Source: Neomoorella thermoacetica (lineage in GTDB: Bacteria > Bacillota > DSM-521 > Neomoorellales > Neomoorellaceae). Taken from it: a stretch of DNA of 64,000 bases. The stretch lies in contig NZ_MDDC01000003.1 in NCBI RefSeq assembly GCF_001875325.1, positions 1 through 64,000 of the forward strand, given 5' to 3'. Position 1 is the first letter of the stretch; each line of letters starts with the position of its first letter. Shown in pieces: positions 42,256 through 50,912 of the stretch. The notes beneath the pieces are model-generated. The model was not told the origin of the DNA. It worked only from the letters and a program-made list of their open reading frames with translations, and did not search any database. The position numbers and the translations under genes were made by a program.

Positions 42256-43263
42256 TCAATTTTTCGGCGCCGGTAATGCGGCCTGCCGGGCGAAGCGGTC
42301 ATTGACCAGTTCTTCCAGCTTAATTTCCCCACCCGGTAACAGGCGTCCCGGCTGGCCATCCCAGGGTATTTCCTTGAGGTACTGTTCGATCCTGGCCAGC
42401 CCTTCTGTCGTGGGCGTGAGATCGCTATAGTCGATCCACTGCAGGGACTGCTCCAGGGTTTCCCTGGCCACTGTTATATACGGCCGGGCTATTTCGATAG
42501 CCGTCTTGCGATCGGTCATAATATAATGACCGGCGTCTACCAGGCTGCCGACCAGTTCCTGGACGGCGGCCGGGTTTTCCTTGACCAGCCGCTGGTTGAC
42601 AACCAGGCCACAGCACTCCCAGCCGGGGATGATATCCTGGGCCCGTTTTAATACCCGCCCCGTACCAGCTACTACCGCCTGGGCGCCGAAGGGTTCGGCT
42701 ACCACATAGGCTGCCACTTCGCCCCGGGACAGGGCGGCGGCCATTTCCGGCGGGGCCATTTCTACTTCCTGGACGTCGTTGTAAGCCAGGCCCGCCTGCT
42801 GCAGGGCCCGGTATAAAAGAATGTTATGACCGGACAGGCGGTGGGGGATGGCCACCCTTTTCCCTTTTAAATCCTTCACTTCTTTGATCGAAGGGGCGGC
42901 CACCAGAACATCGCCGTTTTTGTGGCTTAACAACACTACTTCAACGGGAATACCTCTGGCCTTACTTGCCAGGGCCAGCTCCAGCATGGTGATGGCTCCC
43001 TGGATCTGCCCGGAGTTTAAGGCCTCGCTAAGATCCGGCCAGGAGCCGAATTTAACCAGTTCCAGCCGGAGGTTTTGAAAATCGGATTTATGCCGGGCAT
43101 CGGCCACCACCAGGGGCAGGGAATGGGTAATGGGCAGGTAGCCTATTTTGATTACGGGTTTTTCGCCATTAGCTGCGTTTTTTTGGGTACCGCAGCCGGC
43201 CAGAAGGCCGGCGGTCAGCGTTAGGACCAAAAGCAGGATAACAGTTCTTGGCATCACCTTCAT
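42256..43263 (-). CDS. Substrate-binding lipoprotein, SsuA/TauA/NrtA family, second importer
   Basis: The 335-residue protein has a signal ending GLLAGC (Cys24), IKIGYLPITHSLPLVVADAR and VKDLKGKRVAIPHRLSGHNILLYRAL, typical of SsuA/NrtA-like binding proteins. Only 77 bases separate it from the end of the CO dehydrogenase gene, so the four genes are probably one operon. Its ligand is unknown; sequence relation to the protein at 24095 is visible but modest. Confidence 0.88.
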   Translation of the reverse strand: MKVMPRTVILLLVLTLTAGLLAGCGTQKNAANGEKPVIKIGYLPITHSLPLVVADARHKSDFQNLRLELVKFGSWPDLSEALNSGQIQGAITMLELALASKARGIPVEVVLLSHKNGDVLVAAPSIKEVKDLKGKRVAIPHRLSGHNILLYRALQQAGLAYNDVQEVEMAPPEMAAALSRGEVAAYVVAEPFGAQAVVAGTGRVLKRAQDIIPGWECCGLVVNQRLVKENPAAVQELVGSLVDAGHYIMTDRKTAIEIARPYITVARETLEQSLQWIDYSDLTPTTEGLARIEQYLKEIPWDGQPGRLLPGGEIKLEELVNDRFARQAALPAPKN

Positions 43264-43340
43264 AACCTTTTCCGCTCCTTTGGATGCTGTAAAAGGTCAA
43301 TTTCCCGCCAGAGCTCCGGGCTCCTGGAGGAAGGGTCCGG

Positions 43341-45308
43341 CTACTTCCACCCCAGCGCCAGCCGCTGGCGCCTGATCAGCATGCGGATGGTCTGGGCTGC
43401 CAGCTTGGGATAGGGTTCGGTATAGATCCGTGCTCCTACCTTTTTATATAAGCCATCGCCAGCAAAAAAGTCAGCTACCGGGTTGCTCCCCCGGTCATAT
43501 TCGTCAGGGGCAGCCCCCGCCACGGCCCGGGGCCGGGGAACGGGGATGGGACCGGGGAAACCGATGACGTTGGATATACCGTGGGCCAGGAAGGTTACTC
43601 CCTGTCCTACCGTCTTTTCATTGCCGGGTTCCGGCCCGACAAATACAAAGGGCATTTTTGGCATCGCTACGCCGGCCGCCGCGGCCAGGTCGATAAAGAG
43701 CCGGAGGGTTCTGGTATTGTCCACACAGCCCCCCGCCGCCAGGACCGGCGGGATGCCCCGGGACCGGCAAACCTCCTGGAGCCCGGGACCGGCCTGGCTG
43801 GCTGCTGCGGGTGAGCACAGGCCGGCGTTCAGGAGGGCGTGGGAGCAGCAGCCGGTAGTGGTAACCAGGATGTCGCTTTCGATGAGCCTCCGAACGATGG
43901 TAACATGGTTGAATTCATACGGTACCTTCGGCGTATTGCAACCCACCACCGTAGCGATGCCTTTAATTTTTCCTTCCCGTAAAAGCTCTAGCAGGCCTTT
44001 AAGGCCCCCGAAGGTGTCAACTATCGCCTCGTAACTCCAGCCGACCATGGCTTCTGTGGTTTCCCGGGGAATATGCATTTTACTGCGGTCACGGTGGGCG
44101 AAGGCTTCTACCGCCAGGCGCGCCACCTTGAGGGCGTCTTCGTCCAGCCCTTCGGGATTTTCCGGGTCGAAGGGAATGTGGATGGCCCCGGGGATACGGT
44201 TGGAGTTGCAGGTGGTGATTACCTGGGTGCCAAAGCAATCGGCAACTATCTTCATACCGGGAATGACGCACTGCATATCTACTACTACGGTGTCAACGGC
44301 CCCGGTTCCCAGGGCCAGTTCCTGGCCCATGATGTTGGTCACCGTAGGAACACCGTAACGGGCCAGTAATTCTTCACCGGTACAGCACATGCCACCGACG
44401 ACTATACCCCTGGCCCCTGCCTTTCTGGCCAACTCCTGGATTTCGGGGGTGCGGATTTTCTCCAGGATTTTTTCCACCATGACCGGGGAATGGCCGTGGA
44501 TAAGGATGTTAACGTGATCTTCCTTCAGGATGCCGTAATTTACCGTAGCTACCTTCGGCCGGGGAATGCCGAAAAGCATCTCTGTGGCCAGGGAACTACC
44601 GAACAGGGTGCTGTAGCAATAGGCCAGGGCCGCCCGGAGCTCTTGCTCTGTGAGGGAAGTCCAGTCACTGGTCCCGCCCAGGGTTGTCATATGCAAGGTT
44701 TCCATAATTTCATAGGCTCCGGAGCGGGGCAGTACCCCGAGGGTTTGCCAGGTTTTTATCCTTTCCCGGGGGGCGTAGGCCGTCAAGATGCGGATGGGGG
44801 TCATGGTCAGACGGCCCAGGTCATCCAGGAGTACCTCCGCCACTTCCCGGGCGATTTCCTTTATCGTTCGCCCGGCGGTTGTAAGCCCGAGGCGGCTGGC
44901 CACATCCAGCACCCGTTCCTCTCCCTTCAGAGGCAAGTTAGCCTTCCCTTCGGCGGCCGCCATTATCGTCAGGATTACTTCATGGGCGTGGCGGCCATGG
45001 GCGGCCAGGCCGGCCACAAGGGAGCGTACCAGGTTGGCCATGATGACGGTGCTCAGATCCCGGCCGCAAATTCCCCTCTGCCGCTTATTATCCAGGCGGC
45101 AGGGACCCCACTGGCACATGCGGCAGCAGAGACCCCGCAGGCCGTAACCACACATGGGCTGCTGGGCTTCGTACCTGTCCAACCAGGTTTCAACGCCTTC
45201 TTGATGCAGGTACTCAAGGAGGTCTTTACTGGCCGGGTTGGGAGTTAATCGGAGCACATCTTCACGTCCAGGCATTTCGGCGTTCAGTATGGGATAGGAG
45301 TATTTCAT
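43341..45308 (-). CDS. cooS: Monofunctional Ni-Fe carbon monoxide dehydrogenase
   Basis: The 655-residue enzyme interconverts CO and CO2. The N-terminus holds the cluster cysteines C53 and C61 (D-cluster) and C62, C65, C70, C81 (B-cluster) in CGYGLRGLCCRMCQWGPCR. The C-cluster region includes LIHGHSPVMVEKI (His ligand), VGGMCCTGEEL, VVGCNTPKV and TGCCSHALLNAGLCSP. Length fits CooS rather than the acetyl-CoA synthase complex subunit. Neither a CooC-type maturation ATPase nor a ferredoxin or hydrogenase gene is adjacent; instead an importer follows. Confidence 0.93.
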   Translation of the reverse strand: MKYSYPILNAEMPGREDVLRLTPNPASKDLLEYLHQEGVETWLDRYEAQQPMCGYGLRGLCCRMCQWGPCRLDNKRQRGICGRDLSTVIMANLVRSLVAGLAAHGRHAHEVILTIMAAAEGKANLPLKGEERVLDVASRLGLTTAGRTIKEIAREVAEVLLDDLGRLTMTPIRILTAYAPRERIKTWQTLGVLPRSGAYEIMETLHMTTLGGTSDWTSLTEQELRAALAYCYSTLFGSSLATEMLFGIPRPKVATVNYGILKEDHVNILIHGHSPVMVEKILEKIRTPEIQELARKAGARGIVVGGMCCTGEELLARYGVPTVTNIMGQELALGTGAVDTVVVDMQCVIPGMKIVADCFGTQVITTCNSNRIPGAIHIPFDPENPEGLDEDALKVARLAVEAFAHRDRSKMHIPRETTEAMVGWSYEAIVDTFGGLKGLLELLREGKIKGIATVVGCNTPKVPYEFNHVTIVRRLIESDILVTTTGCCSHALLNAGLCSPAAASQAGPGLQEVCRSRGIPPVLAAGGCVDNTRTLRLFIDLAAAAGVAMPKMPFVFVGPEPGNEKTVGQGVTFLAHGISNVIGFPGPIPVPRPRAVAGAAPDEYDRGSNPVADFFAGDGLYKKVGARIYTEPYPKLAAQTIRMLIRRQRLALGWK

Positions 45309-45388
45309 CAGTGATTGGATTCCTCCATATATAGCTTTTAATTTTTAAAACACTATCAGGAGTCAGCGGCGGCAGTCACGCCGGGGAA

Positions 45389-45423
45389 CTCCTCCGTAAA
45401 TCAGAAACCAGCTCCCGGAGGAG
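45389..45423. repeat. Inverted repeat in the cooS leader
   Basis: CTCCTCCG (45389-45396) and CGGAGGAG (45416-45423) are perfect inverted repeats upstream of cooS. They could form a hairpin in the leader RNA that hides a GGAGG, or serve as an operator. No run of T follows on either strand, so it is not a standard terminator. Confidence 0.4.
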
Positions 45424-45500
45424 GTAGTTAGCATAAAGCCGGGCCTGAATAGTGGTTGCAAACGGGGCCGGGAGACGGCGCGCCCGGAAAAGGGCGCCCT

Positions 45501-46427
45501 TTAAATCTCCTGGAAAAGGGAGGTAGACAGGTAGCGTTCACCGGTGTCGGGTAGCACTGCCAGGATACGCTTGCCGGCGTTTTCCGGGCGGCCGGCCAGG
45601 CGCAGGGCTGCCCAGCAGGCGGCCCCGGAAGAGATGCCGACCATAAGACCTTCTTCCCTGGCCAGCCGCCGGGCAGTATCAATGGCTTCCTCGTCGGTAA
45701 CCTGGATAATCTCGTCGATAACGTCGATATTGAGAATCTCCGGAACAAACCCTGCGCCTATACCCTGGATTTTATGGGGTCCGGCCATACCGCCGGAAAG
45801 AACAGGGGAGGAAGCCGGTTCGACCGCCACCACCTGCAGGCCGGGTATCCGTTCTTTTAAAACTTCGCCGGCACCGGTGATGGTCCCGCCGGTACCGACA
45901 CCACAGACCAGGATATCCAGCTGCCCGTCGGTAGCGTCATATATCTCAGCTGCGGTAGTGCGACGATGGACGGCCGGGTTGGCGGGATTTTCAAACTGCT
46001 GGGGGATGAAGGCCCGGGGATAGGTGGCAGCCAGTTCTTCGGCCCGGCGGATGGCCCCCTTCATACCCTCGGCCCCCGGGGTGAGGACCAGCTCGGCACC
46101 GAAGCCCTTGAGAAGCTGCCGCCGTTCCTGGCTCATGGTTTCCGGCATGGTCAGGATCAACTTGTATCCCCGCGCCGCGGCTACCATAGCCAGGCCGATG
46201 CCGGTGTTCCCGCTGGTCGGCTCAATGATAACGGTCTCTTTGTCCAGGAGCCCCCGCTCTTCGGCGTCTTCGATCATGGCCAGGGCAATGCGATCTTTGA
46301 TGCTCCCGGCAGGATTAAAAAGTTCCAGCTTGACAAGGACTTCTGCTCTGGTTTGATTCATGCGGTTGAGCCTGACGATCGGGGTACCACCGATAAGTTG
46401 GGTGATGTTCTCGTAAATACGACCCAC
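45501..46427 (-). CDS. cysK: Cysteine synthase family enzyme, copy 3
   Basis: The 308-residue PLP enzyme has K44 in [25 protein letters not shown] and [11 protein letters not shown] start it at GTG 46427 ([14 protein letters not shown]), with GGAGAG upstream; the frame continues to 46475 but that extension is not family-like. It is divergent from the E1/sulfite reductase/ThiS-like cluster and could use either free sulfide or a protein thiocarboxylate as sulfur source. Confidence 0.92.
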   Translation of the reverse strand: MGRIYENITQLIGGTPIVRLNRMNQTRAEVLVKLELFNPAGSIKDRIALAMIEDAEERGLLDKETVIIEPTSGNTGIGLAMVAAARGYKLILTMPETMSQERRQLLKGFGAELVLTPGAEGMKGAIRRAEELAATYPRAFIPQQFENPANPAVHRRTTAAEIYDATDGQLDILVCGVGTGGTITGAGEVLKERIPGLQVVAVEPASSPVLSGGMAGPHKIQGIGAGFVPEILNIDVIDEIIQVTDEEAIDTARRLAREEGLMVGISSGAACWAALRLAGRPENAGKRILAVLPDTGERYLSTSLFQEI

Positions 46428-46500
46428 TATCAATCTCTCCTTACCAGTAACTCCATAGTAAAATATTCCTACCAAGTTACTTGAAATTCTTTTTAAAGTA

Positions 46501-46529
46501 ATTCTATCGATTTACTCTACACCGGTCAA
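46501..46529 (-). promoter_or_regulatory. Predicted promoter of cysK copy 3
   Basis: On the - strand TTGACC (46524-46529) and TAGAAT (46501-46506) are 17 bp apart, about 75 bases before the GTG start. No sulfur-type leader box is present here. Confidence 0.7.
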
Positions 46530-46656
46530 TACCCGGTGGCAAAATGTTTTGCCGGGACTGTGGGAGCCCGGGGAAATGTTAGGATAAAAGGAAAAACCTA
46601 TTTGATATGAAATTTTATTGACTGCCGGCAGGCATACCTATTGTTAAAATATTTTC

Positions 46657-46685
46657 TTGATCTTGGCGTTAATTCCTGATATAAT
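46657..46685 (+). promoter_or_regulatory. Predicted promoter of the E1/sulfite reductase cluster
   Basis: TTGATC (46657-46662) and TATAAT (46680-46685), 17-bp spacing, 42 bases before the ThiF-like start. Confidence 0.75.
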
Positions 46686-46727
46686 CAATGCAACCCGATA
46701 AGTTTAGTCGAGATTGGAGGGTGGGGC

Positions 46728-47537
46728 ATGGTTTTAACAAATGAAGAGATAGAACGTTACAGCCGTCAGATTATCCTCAAGAACATCGGCGGCCGGGGTC
46801 AGGAAAGGCTCAAGCAGGGAAAAGTCCTGATTGTAGGTGCCGGCGGCCTGGGTTCGCCGGTAGCCTACTACCTGGCGGCCGCCGGGGTCGGCACCCTGGG
46901 GATTATCGACAGCGATAACGTGGACCTCTCCAACCTGCAGCGGCAGATTCTCCACACCACCGGTCGCCTCGGGCAGCCCAAGGCGGAATCCGCCCGGGAA
47001 ACCCTCCTGGCCTTAAATCCAGCGCTGACCATAAATACCTACCGGCTGAGGTTGGGCAAAGAGAATATCCTGGATATTATCCGTGATTATGACGTTATTG
47101 TTGATGGCGTCGATAACTTTCCCACCCGCTATCTCCTCAATGACGCCTGTGTCATGACGGGTAAAACTCTGGTGGAGGGTGGCGTTCTCCAGTGGGACGG
47201 GCTGGTCATGACCATCAAACCCGGCCAGGGACCCTGCTACCGCTGTATCTTTCCCGAACCGCCCCCGCCCGGGGCCGTACCGAGCTGCCAGGAAGCCGGG
47301 GTGGTCGGCCCGGTACCCGGCGTTATCGGCTGTATCCAGGCCACGGAAGTCCTGAAGATATTGCTGGCAACGGGGGAAACCCTCACCGGCAGGCTATTGA
47401 TTTATAATGCCCTGGAGATGCGCTTCCGCGAGGTCGAGGCCGGGCGTAATCCCGGCTGTCCCGTCTGCGGCGACAATCCCAGCATCCGGGAACTGGAAGA
47501 GTATGCTTTTGTTTGCGAAACTCAATGCGGCAGGTGA
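46728..47537 (+). CDS. ThiF/MoeB/HcyF-like E1 adenylyltransferase
   Basis: The 269-residue protein has the nucleotide-binding GAGGLGSPVAYYLAAAGVG near residue 38, the DGVDNFPTRYLLND block, catalytic-type C in PSCQEAGVVGP and zinc cysteines CYRC and CPVC. Such E1 enzymes adenylate the C-terminal glycine of a ubiquitin-like sulfur carrier, here probably the ThiS-like protein at 48677. ATG 46728 follows GGAGGGTGGGGC. It overlaps no neighbour, and the sulfite reductase gene starts nine bases after its stop. Confidence 0.9.
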   Translation: MVLTNEEIERYSRQIILKNIGGRGQERLKQGKVLIVGAGGLGSPVAYYLAAAGVGTLGIIDSDNVDLSNLQRQILHTTGRLGQPKAESARETLLALNPALTINTYRLRLGKENILDIIRDYDVIVDGVDNFPTRYLLNDACVMTGKTLVEGGVLQWDGLVMTIKPGQGPCYRCIFPEPPPPGAVPSCQEAGVVGPVPGVIGCIQATEVLKILLATGETLTGRLLIYNALEMRFREVEAGRNPGCPVCGDNPSIRELEEYAFVCETQCGR

Positions 47538-47545
47538 AGCCGGCT

Positions 47546-48445
47546 ATGACCAGCGATTATAAGGATATTGATTTTAATCAACTAAAAAGGGGCGGGTTTA
47601 TCAAGCAACAGGGTCCCGACCTTTTTGTCATGCGGCTACGGAGCATCGGCGGTTATTTGACCAGCCAGGATCTGGAGAATATCGCCCGGCTGGCCAGAAA
47701 ATACGGCCGGGGCGAGGTGCACCTGACCACCCGCCAGGGGGTAGAAATTCCCGGCGTCAGGCTGGCGGATTACCGGGAGCTGATAGCCGAGATCGAGAAC
47801 CTGCAACTGTTGCCTGGTGCCTGCGGCCCGCGGATACGGTCTATCGTTGGTTGCCCGGGGCGGGAAGTCTGTCCCAATGGCGTAGTTGACACCCAGGCGA
47901 TGGCCCGGCAGGTGGATCAGGCCTTTTTCGGTCGCGAGGTACCGGCTAAGTTTAAGATTGCCATCGCCGGCTGCCCCAATGCCTGCACCAAACCGCGGGA
48001 GAACGATATCGGCCTGCAGGGTGTCGTTTACCCCCAGCTGGTGGTCGACCGCTGCAGCCTGTGTGGCCTTTGCCAGTTCATATGCCCCGGGGGCGCTATT
48101 AAGATTATTGACGGCAGGGTAACCATTGACCGGCAGAAATGCTGTGGTGACGGGGCCTGCGTAGCCTCCTGCCCAACGGGCGCCTGGACAGCGGGTGCCA
48201 GGGGCTTCGTCCTTTATGCCGGTGGTAAAATGGGGCGCCGGCCGCGGCTGGGGGACAGGATGTTTAACTTAATCCCGGAGGACGGTGTAATCCCTCGCAT
48301 CAACTCTGTCCTGCAAGTTTTTATCAAATACCGGCAGGGAAACGAGCGCCTTGCCGACACAATTGAACGCCTGGGGAGCGGGGGATTCCGGGAGTTAATT
48401 CTCTCTTTATCCAGGGAGGAGGTAGCTGCCGGTGGCCGGGAATAG
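47546..48445 (+). CDS. Siroheme sulfite reductase of small ferredoxin-containing type
   Basis: The 299-residue protein has the siroheme/4Fe-4S ligands CPGREVC and CPNAC (near residues 100 and 145), then two ferredoxin clusters CSLCGLCQFICP and CCGDGACVASCP. This is the layout of AsrC and of the small Dsr-like proteins, which reduce sulfite to sulfide. It would complete the pathway from APS reductase (aprBA at 16-18 kb). Start at ATG 47546 (MTSDYKDIDF) is preferred; 47525 is possible. Nitrite as substrate cannot be excluded. Confidence 0.85.
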   Translation: MTSDYKDIDFNQLKRGGFIKQQGPDLFVMRLRSIGGYLTSQDLENIARLARKYGRGEVHLTTRQGVEIPGVRLADYRELIAEIENLQLLPGACGPRIRSIVGCPGREVCPNGVVDTQAMARQVDQAFFGREVPAKFKIAIAGCPNACTKPRENDIGLQGVVYPQLVVDRCSLCGLCQFICPGGAIKIIDGRVTIDRQKCCGDGACVASCPTGAWTAGARGFVLYAGGKMGRRPRLGDRMFNLIPEDGVIPRINSVLQVFIKYRQGNERLADTIERLGSGGFRELILSLSREEVAAGGRE

Positions 48446-48680
48446 AGCAACGAAGCGCCTGGATATTACCGGGGATTGTTGCCCCATAACCTTTGTCAAA
48501 ACTAAACTGGCCCTGGAAGAGATGCAGCCCGGGGAAATCCTGGAGGTCTTACTCAAGGATGGAGACCCCCTGGCCAATGTCCCCCGTAGCCTCAAGGACG
48601 AGGGCCACAGGATCCTTCAGGTACAGCAGGTGAACTCCGATACTTATTTATTAATTGTTGAAAGGGGGAAGGGGGAGTGA
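48432..48680 (+). CDS. TusA-like sulfurtransferase
   Basis: The 82-residue protein begins LDITGDCCPITFVKTKLALEEM, matching the TusA/SirA fold with the active-site Cys before Pro (here CCP). These proteins relay persulfide sulfur. GTG start at 48432 overlaps the end of the sulfite reductase gene by 14 bases and its own end overlaps the ThiS-like gene by four, so translation is coupled. Confidence 0.85.
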   Translation: MAGNRATKRLDITGDCCPITFVKTKLALEEMQPGEILEVLLKDGDPLANVPRSLKDEGHRILQVQQVNSDTYLLIVERGKGE

Positions 48681-48877
48681 AGATTATTTTCAACCGCCAG
48701 GAAAAAGAGGTTGCAGAAGGCATTAGTATAAACGAGCTCGTGCAGCAGCTTGATTTTAATCCTGTAACCGTAGCCGTTGAACTGAACGGCCAGCTTCTTT
48801 TGCATGAGGAATATAGCCGGAAACTGCAACCGGGCGACAAGGTGGAACTGGTGTTGAACATGGGCGGCGGTGCCTGA
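48677..48877 (+). CDS. ThiS-like sulfur carrier ending Gly-Gly-Gly-Ala
   Basis: The 66-residue ubiquitin-like protein (KIIFNRQEKEVAEGISINELV and PGDKVELVLNMGGGA) is of ThiS type. ThiS and MoaD end exactly in Gly-Gly; here one Ala follows, so a processing step would be needed before thiocarboxylation. That matches HcyS of Wolinella succinogenes, whose terminal Ala is cut by the metalloprotease HcyD. No HcyD-like gene is visible. Context (E1 plus sulfite reductase) supports a role in cysteine or homocysteine synthesis rather than thiamine. Confidence 0.85.
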   Translation: MKIIFNRQEKEVAEGISINELVQQLDFNPVTVAVELNGQLLLHEEYSRKLQPGDKVELVLNMGGGA

Positions 48878-49034
48878 TAATAGCCGGCAACTGCCGGCAA
48901 TTCAAAATATCTTTTGTCCTGGCGGGTATATCACCCCGACCCGGGCCCGGGAAGATCACGGGGTGCGCCTGAACCCGGAAACCCTGGCGGTCGAGGAACT
49001 GGCGCCCCGGCGGGAAGATAAGAAGTATAATTAG
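48870..49034 (+). CDS. Hypothetical 54-residue protein overlapping the sulfur carrier gene
   Basis: GTG 48870 overlaps the last codons of the sulfur carrier gene and opens a 54-residue frame ending TAG 49034, with one CPGGY and the tail LAVEELAPRREDKKYN. I recognise no family. The length and overlap fit a coupled gene, but it might be a remnant of a longer gene such as the missing protease. Confidence 0.35.
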   Translation: MPDNSRQLPAIQNIFCPGGYITPTRAREDHGVRLNPETLAVEELAPRREDKKYN

Positions 49035-49051
49035 AGCGAAGTATTAGAGTA

Positions 49052-49092
49052 AAGGCCCGGTGCCGGTTTTATCCGGTCGCCGGGCTTTCTTC
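49052..49092 (+). terminator. Terminator after the sulfite reductase cluster
   Basis: GCCCGG and CCGGGC stem enclosing an inner GCCGG/CCGG pairing, followed by TTTCTT. Confidence 0.6.
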
Positions 49093-49181
49093 TGTCTTTG
49101 TTCCCACTTTGCCACGGGGTGCTCCTGACTGATCATGGCCGGTCTGATATAATATAATTATGATAGAAGGGGGGCGAGTCT

Positions 49182-50912
49182 ATGGACTGGTCAATGGTCC
49201 TGCATCTTGCGGAAAGATTGAGTATGATTGCCACAGCGGCTTTTATCCTATCCCGTACCCCGGCCCTGGGACGCATCTTGTCCCGGCAGCTTACCAACCG
49301 GGACAGGCTAATATTGGTCCTTGTCCTGGGCGGGATGGGGATAGTTGGAACCTACGCAGGTATCCCCATTCACGGCGCCCTGGCCAACTCCCGGGTGGTG
49401 GGGGTGATGGTAGCGGGCCTGCTGGGCGGTCCCATCGTAGGAGCGGGAGCCGGCCTGATCGCCGGCACCCATCGCTATTTAATAGGGGGCTTTACCGCCT
49501 TCGCCTGCGGCCTGGCGGCGGTAGCGGAGGGGACCCTCGGGGGACTGGTACAGCATTGTTACCGTCGTTCACCGGTGCCCTGGCCTATGGCCTTCGCCGC
49601 GGGCCTGGCAGGGGAAACCCTGCAGATGGCCATCATCCTCCTGACAGCCCGCCCCTTTACTGAGGCCTGGGCTCTGGTTCAGATTATCGGCCCCCCGATG
49701 ATTATTGTCAATTCTATTGGCGTGGCCATTTTCATGTTTATTGTTAAAACTGCCGCCGAACAGCAGGACCACATCGCCGCCTGTCAGGCCCAGCGGGCTC
49801 TGGATATTGCCAACCAGACATTGCCTTTCCTGCGCCATGGCTTGAACCGGGAGTCGGCCGAAGAGACGGCAAGGATAATCTTTAATTCCATTAAAGTGGC
49901 CGCCGTGGCCATTACCGACAGGCAGGAAATTCTGGCCCACGTGGGAATGGGCAGCGGCCACCATCACCCGGGTATGCCCATCATGACCAGCGCCACCCTC
50001 CAGGCCATTGCCACCGGAGAATTGCAGCTGGCCCGGAGCCGGGGTGAAATCGGCTGCCGGGAGAAGGACTGTCGCCTTGCCTCGGCGGTGGTGGTGCCCC
50101 TCAAGCGGCGGGATGCGACCATTGGCACGTTAAAACTTTATCACGAACGGGAGAATAGCATCACCACGGTGGACCTGGAACTGGCCCGGGGGCTGGCCCA
50201 CCTGTTTTCAACCCAGCTGGAACTGGCAGAGGTGGAATACCAGGCGCAGCTACGTTCCCAGGCAGAATTAAAGGTCCTGCAGGCTCAGATACACCCCCAC
50301 TTTCTCTTCAATGCCTTGAATACCATCAGTTCCCTGATCCGTACCAGGCCGGAAAAAGCAAGGGAACTACTGGCGAAACTGGCCAGTTTCTTCCGCTATA
50401 GTTTAAGAAGGGACGATAACCCCATCCCCCTGGCCGAAGAGCTGGCCCACGTAGATTCTTACCTGGCTATAGAGGAAGCGCGTTTTGGCAATAAGCTGGA
50501 GGTTATCCGGCAGGTGGACCCCGCCACCCTGGCTTACCCGGTCCCTGCCTTCACCCTGCAACCGGTAGTGGAAAACGCCATCAAACATGGATTACAACCC
50601 AGAACCCAGGGGGGCAGGGTGATCTTGAACGCCAGCGACCGGGAAACGGATGTTGAAGTTAGGGTTACGGACGACGGGGTGGGCATCGCCCCGGAAGAAA
50701 TAAATAAAATTTTCCTCCCCGGCTACGGCCGCGGCCACGGCCTGGGCCTGTCTATCGTTAACGAGCGTTTAAAGGCCCTCTACGGGCCGGAATACGCCGT
50801 CCGGGTGAAGAGTGTCCCCGGCCAGGGTACCGAGGTGGTCCTGCGTTTTCCTAAAAAAGTTGAGCACCGGGAGGTGAAGGAGGAAGATGACCTTTACCGC
50901 CGTTGTGGTTGA
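49182..50912 (+). CDS. LytS-type sensor histidine kinase
   Basis: The 576-residue protein has an N-terminal five-segment membrane domain of 5TMR-LYT type (residues about 5-190, including GLLGGPIVGAGAGLIAGTHRYLIGG), a GAF-like section with the Cys pair GCREKDCRLA, and a kinase region with the phospho-acceptor His in QIHPHFLFNALNTISSLIR and the ATP site DDGVGIAPEE. It overlaps the LytR-type regulator gene by 26 bases. Relatives (BtsS, YpdA) sense pyruvate; the downstream CstA gene fits this. ATG 49182 follows GGGGGGCGAG. Confidence 0.9.
   Translation: MDWSMVLHLAERLSMIATAAFILSRTPALGRILSRQLTNRDRLILVLVLGGMGIVGTYAGIPIHGALANSRVVGVMVAGLLGGPIVGAGAGLIAGTHRYLIGGFTAFACGLAAVAEGTLGGLVQHCYRRSPVPWPMAFAAGLAGETLQMAIILLTARPFTEAWALVQIIGPPMIIVNSIGVAIFMFIVKTAAEQQDHIAACQAQRALDIANQTLPFLRHGLNRESAEETARIIFNSIKVAAVAITDRQEILAHVGMGSGHHHPGMPIMTSATLQAIATGELQLARSRGEIGCREKDCRLASAVVVPLKRRDATIGTLKLYHERENSITTVDLELARGLAHLFSTQLELAEVEYQAQLRSQAELKVLQAQIHPHFLFNALNTISSLIRTRPEKARELLAKLASFFRYSLRRDDNPIPLAEELAHVDSYLAIEEARFGNKLEVIRQVDPATLAYPVPAFTLQPVVENAIKHGLQPRTQGGRVILNASDRETDVEVRVTDDGVGIAPEEINKIFLPGYGRGHGLGLSIVNERLKALYGPEYAVRVKSVPGQGTEVVLRFPKKVEHREVKEEDDLYRRCG

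Noticed and set aside
45428-45500. GGGCGCCC/GGGCGC hairpin after cysK copy 3
   Set aside because: The stem is present on the - strand but no run of T follows, so I do not list it as a terminator.
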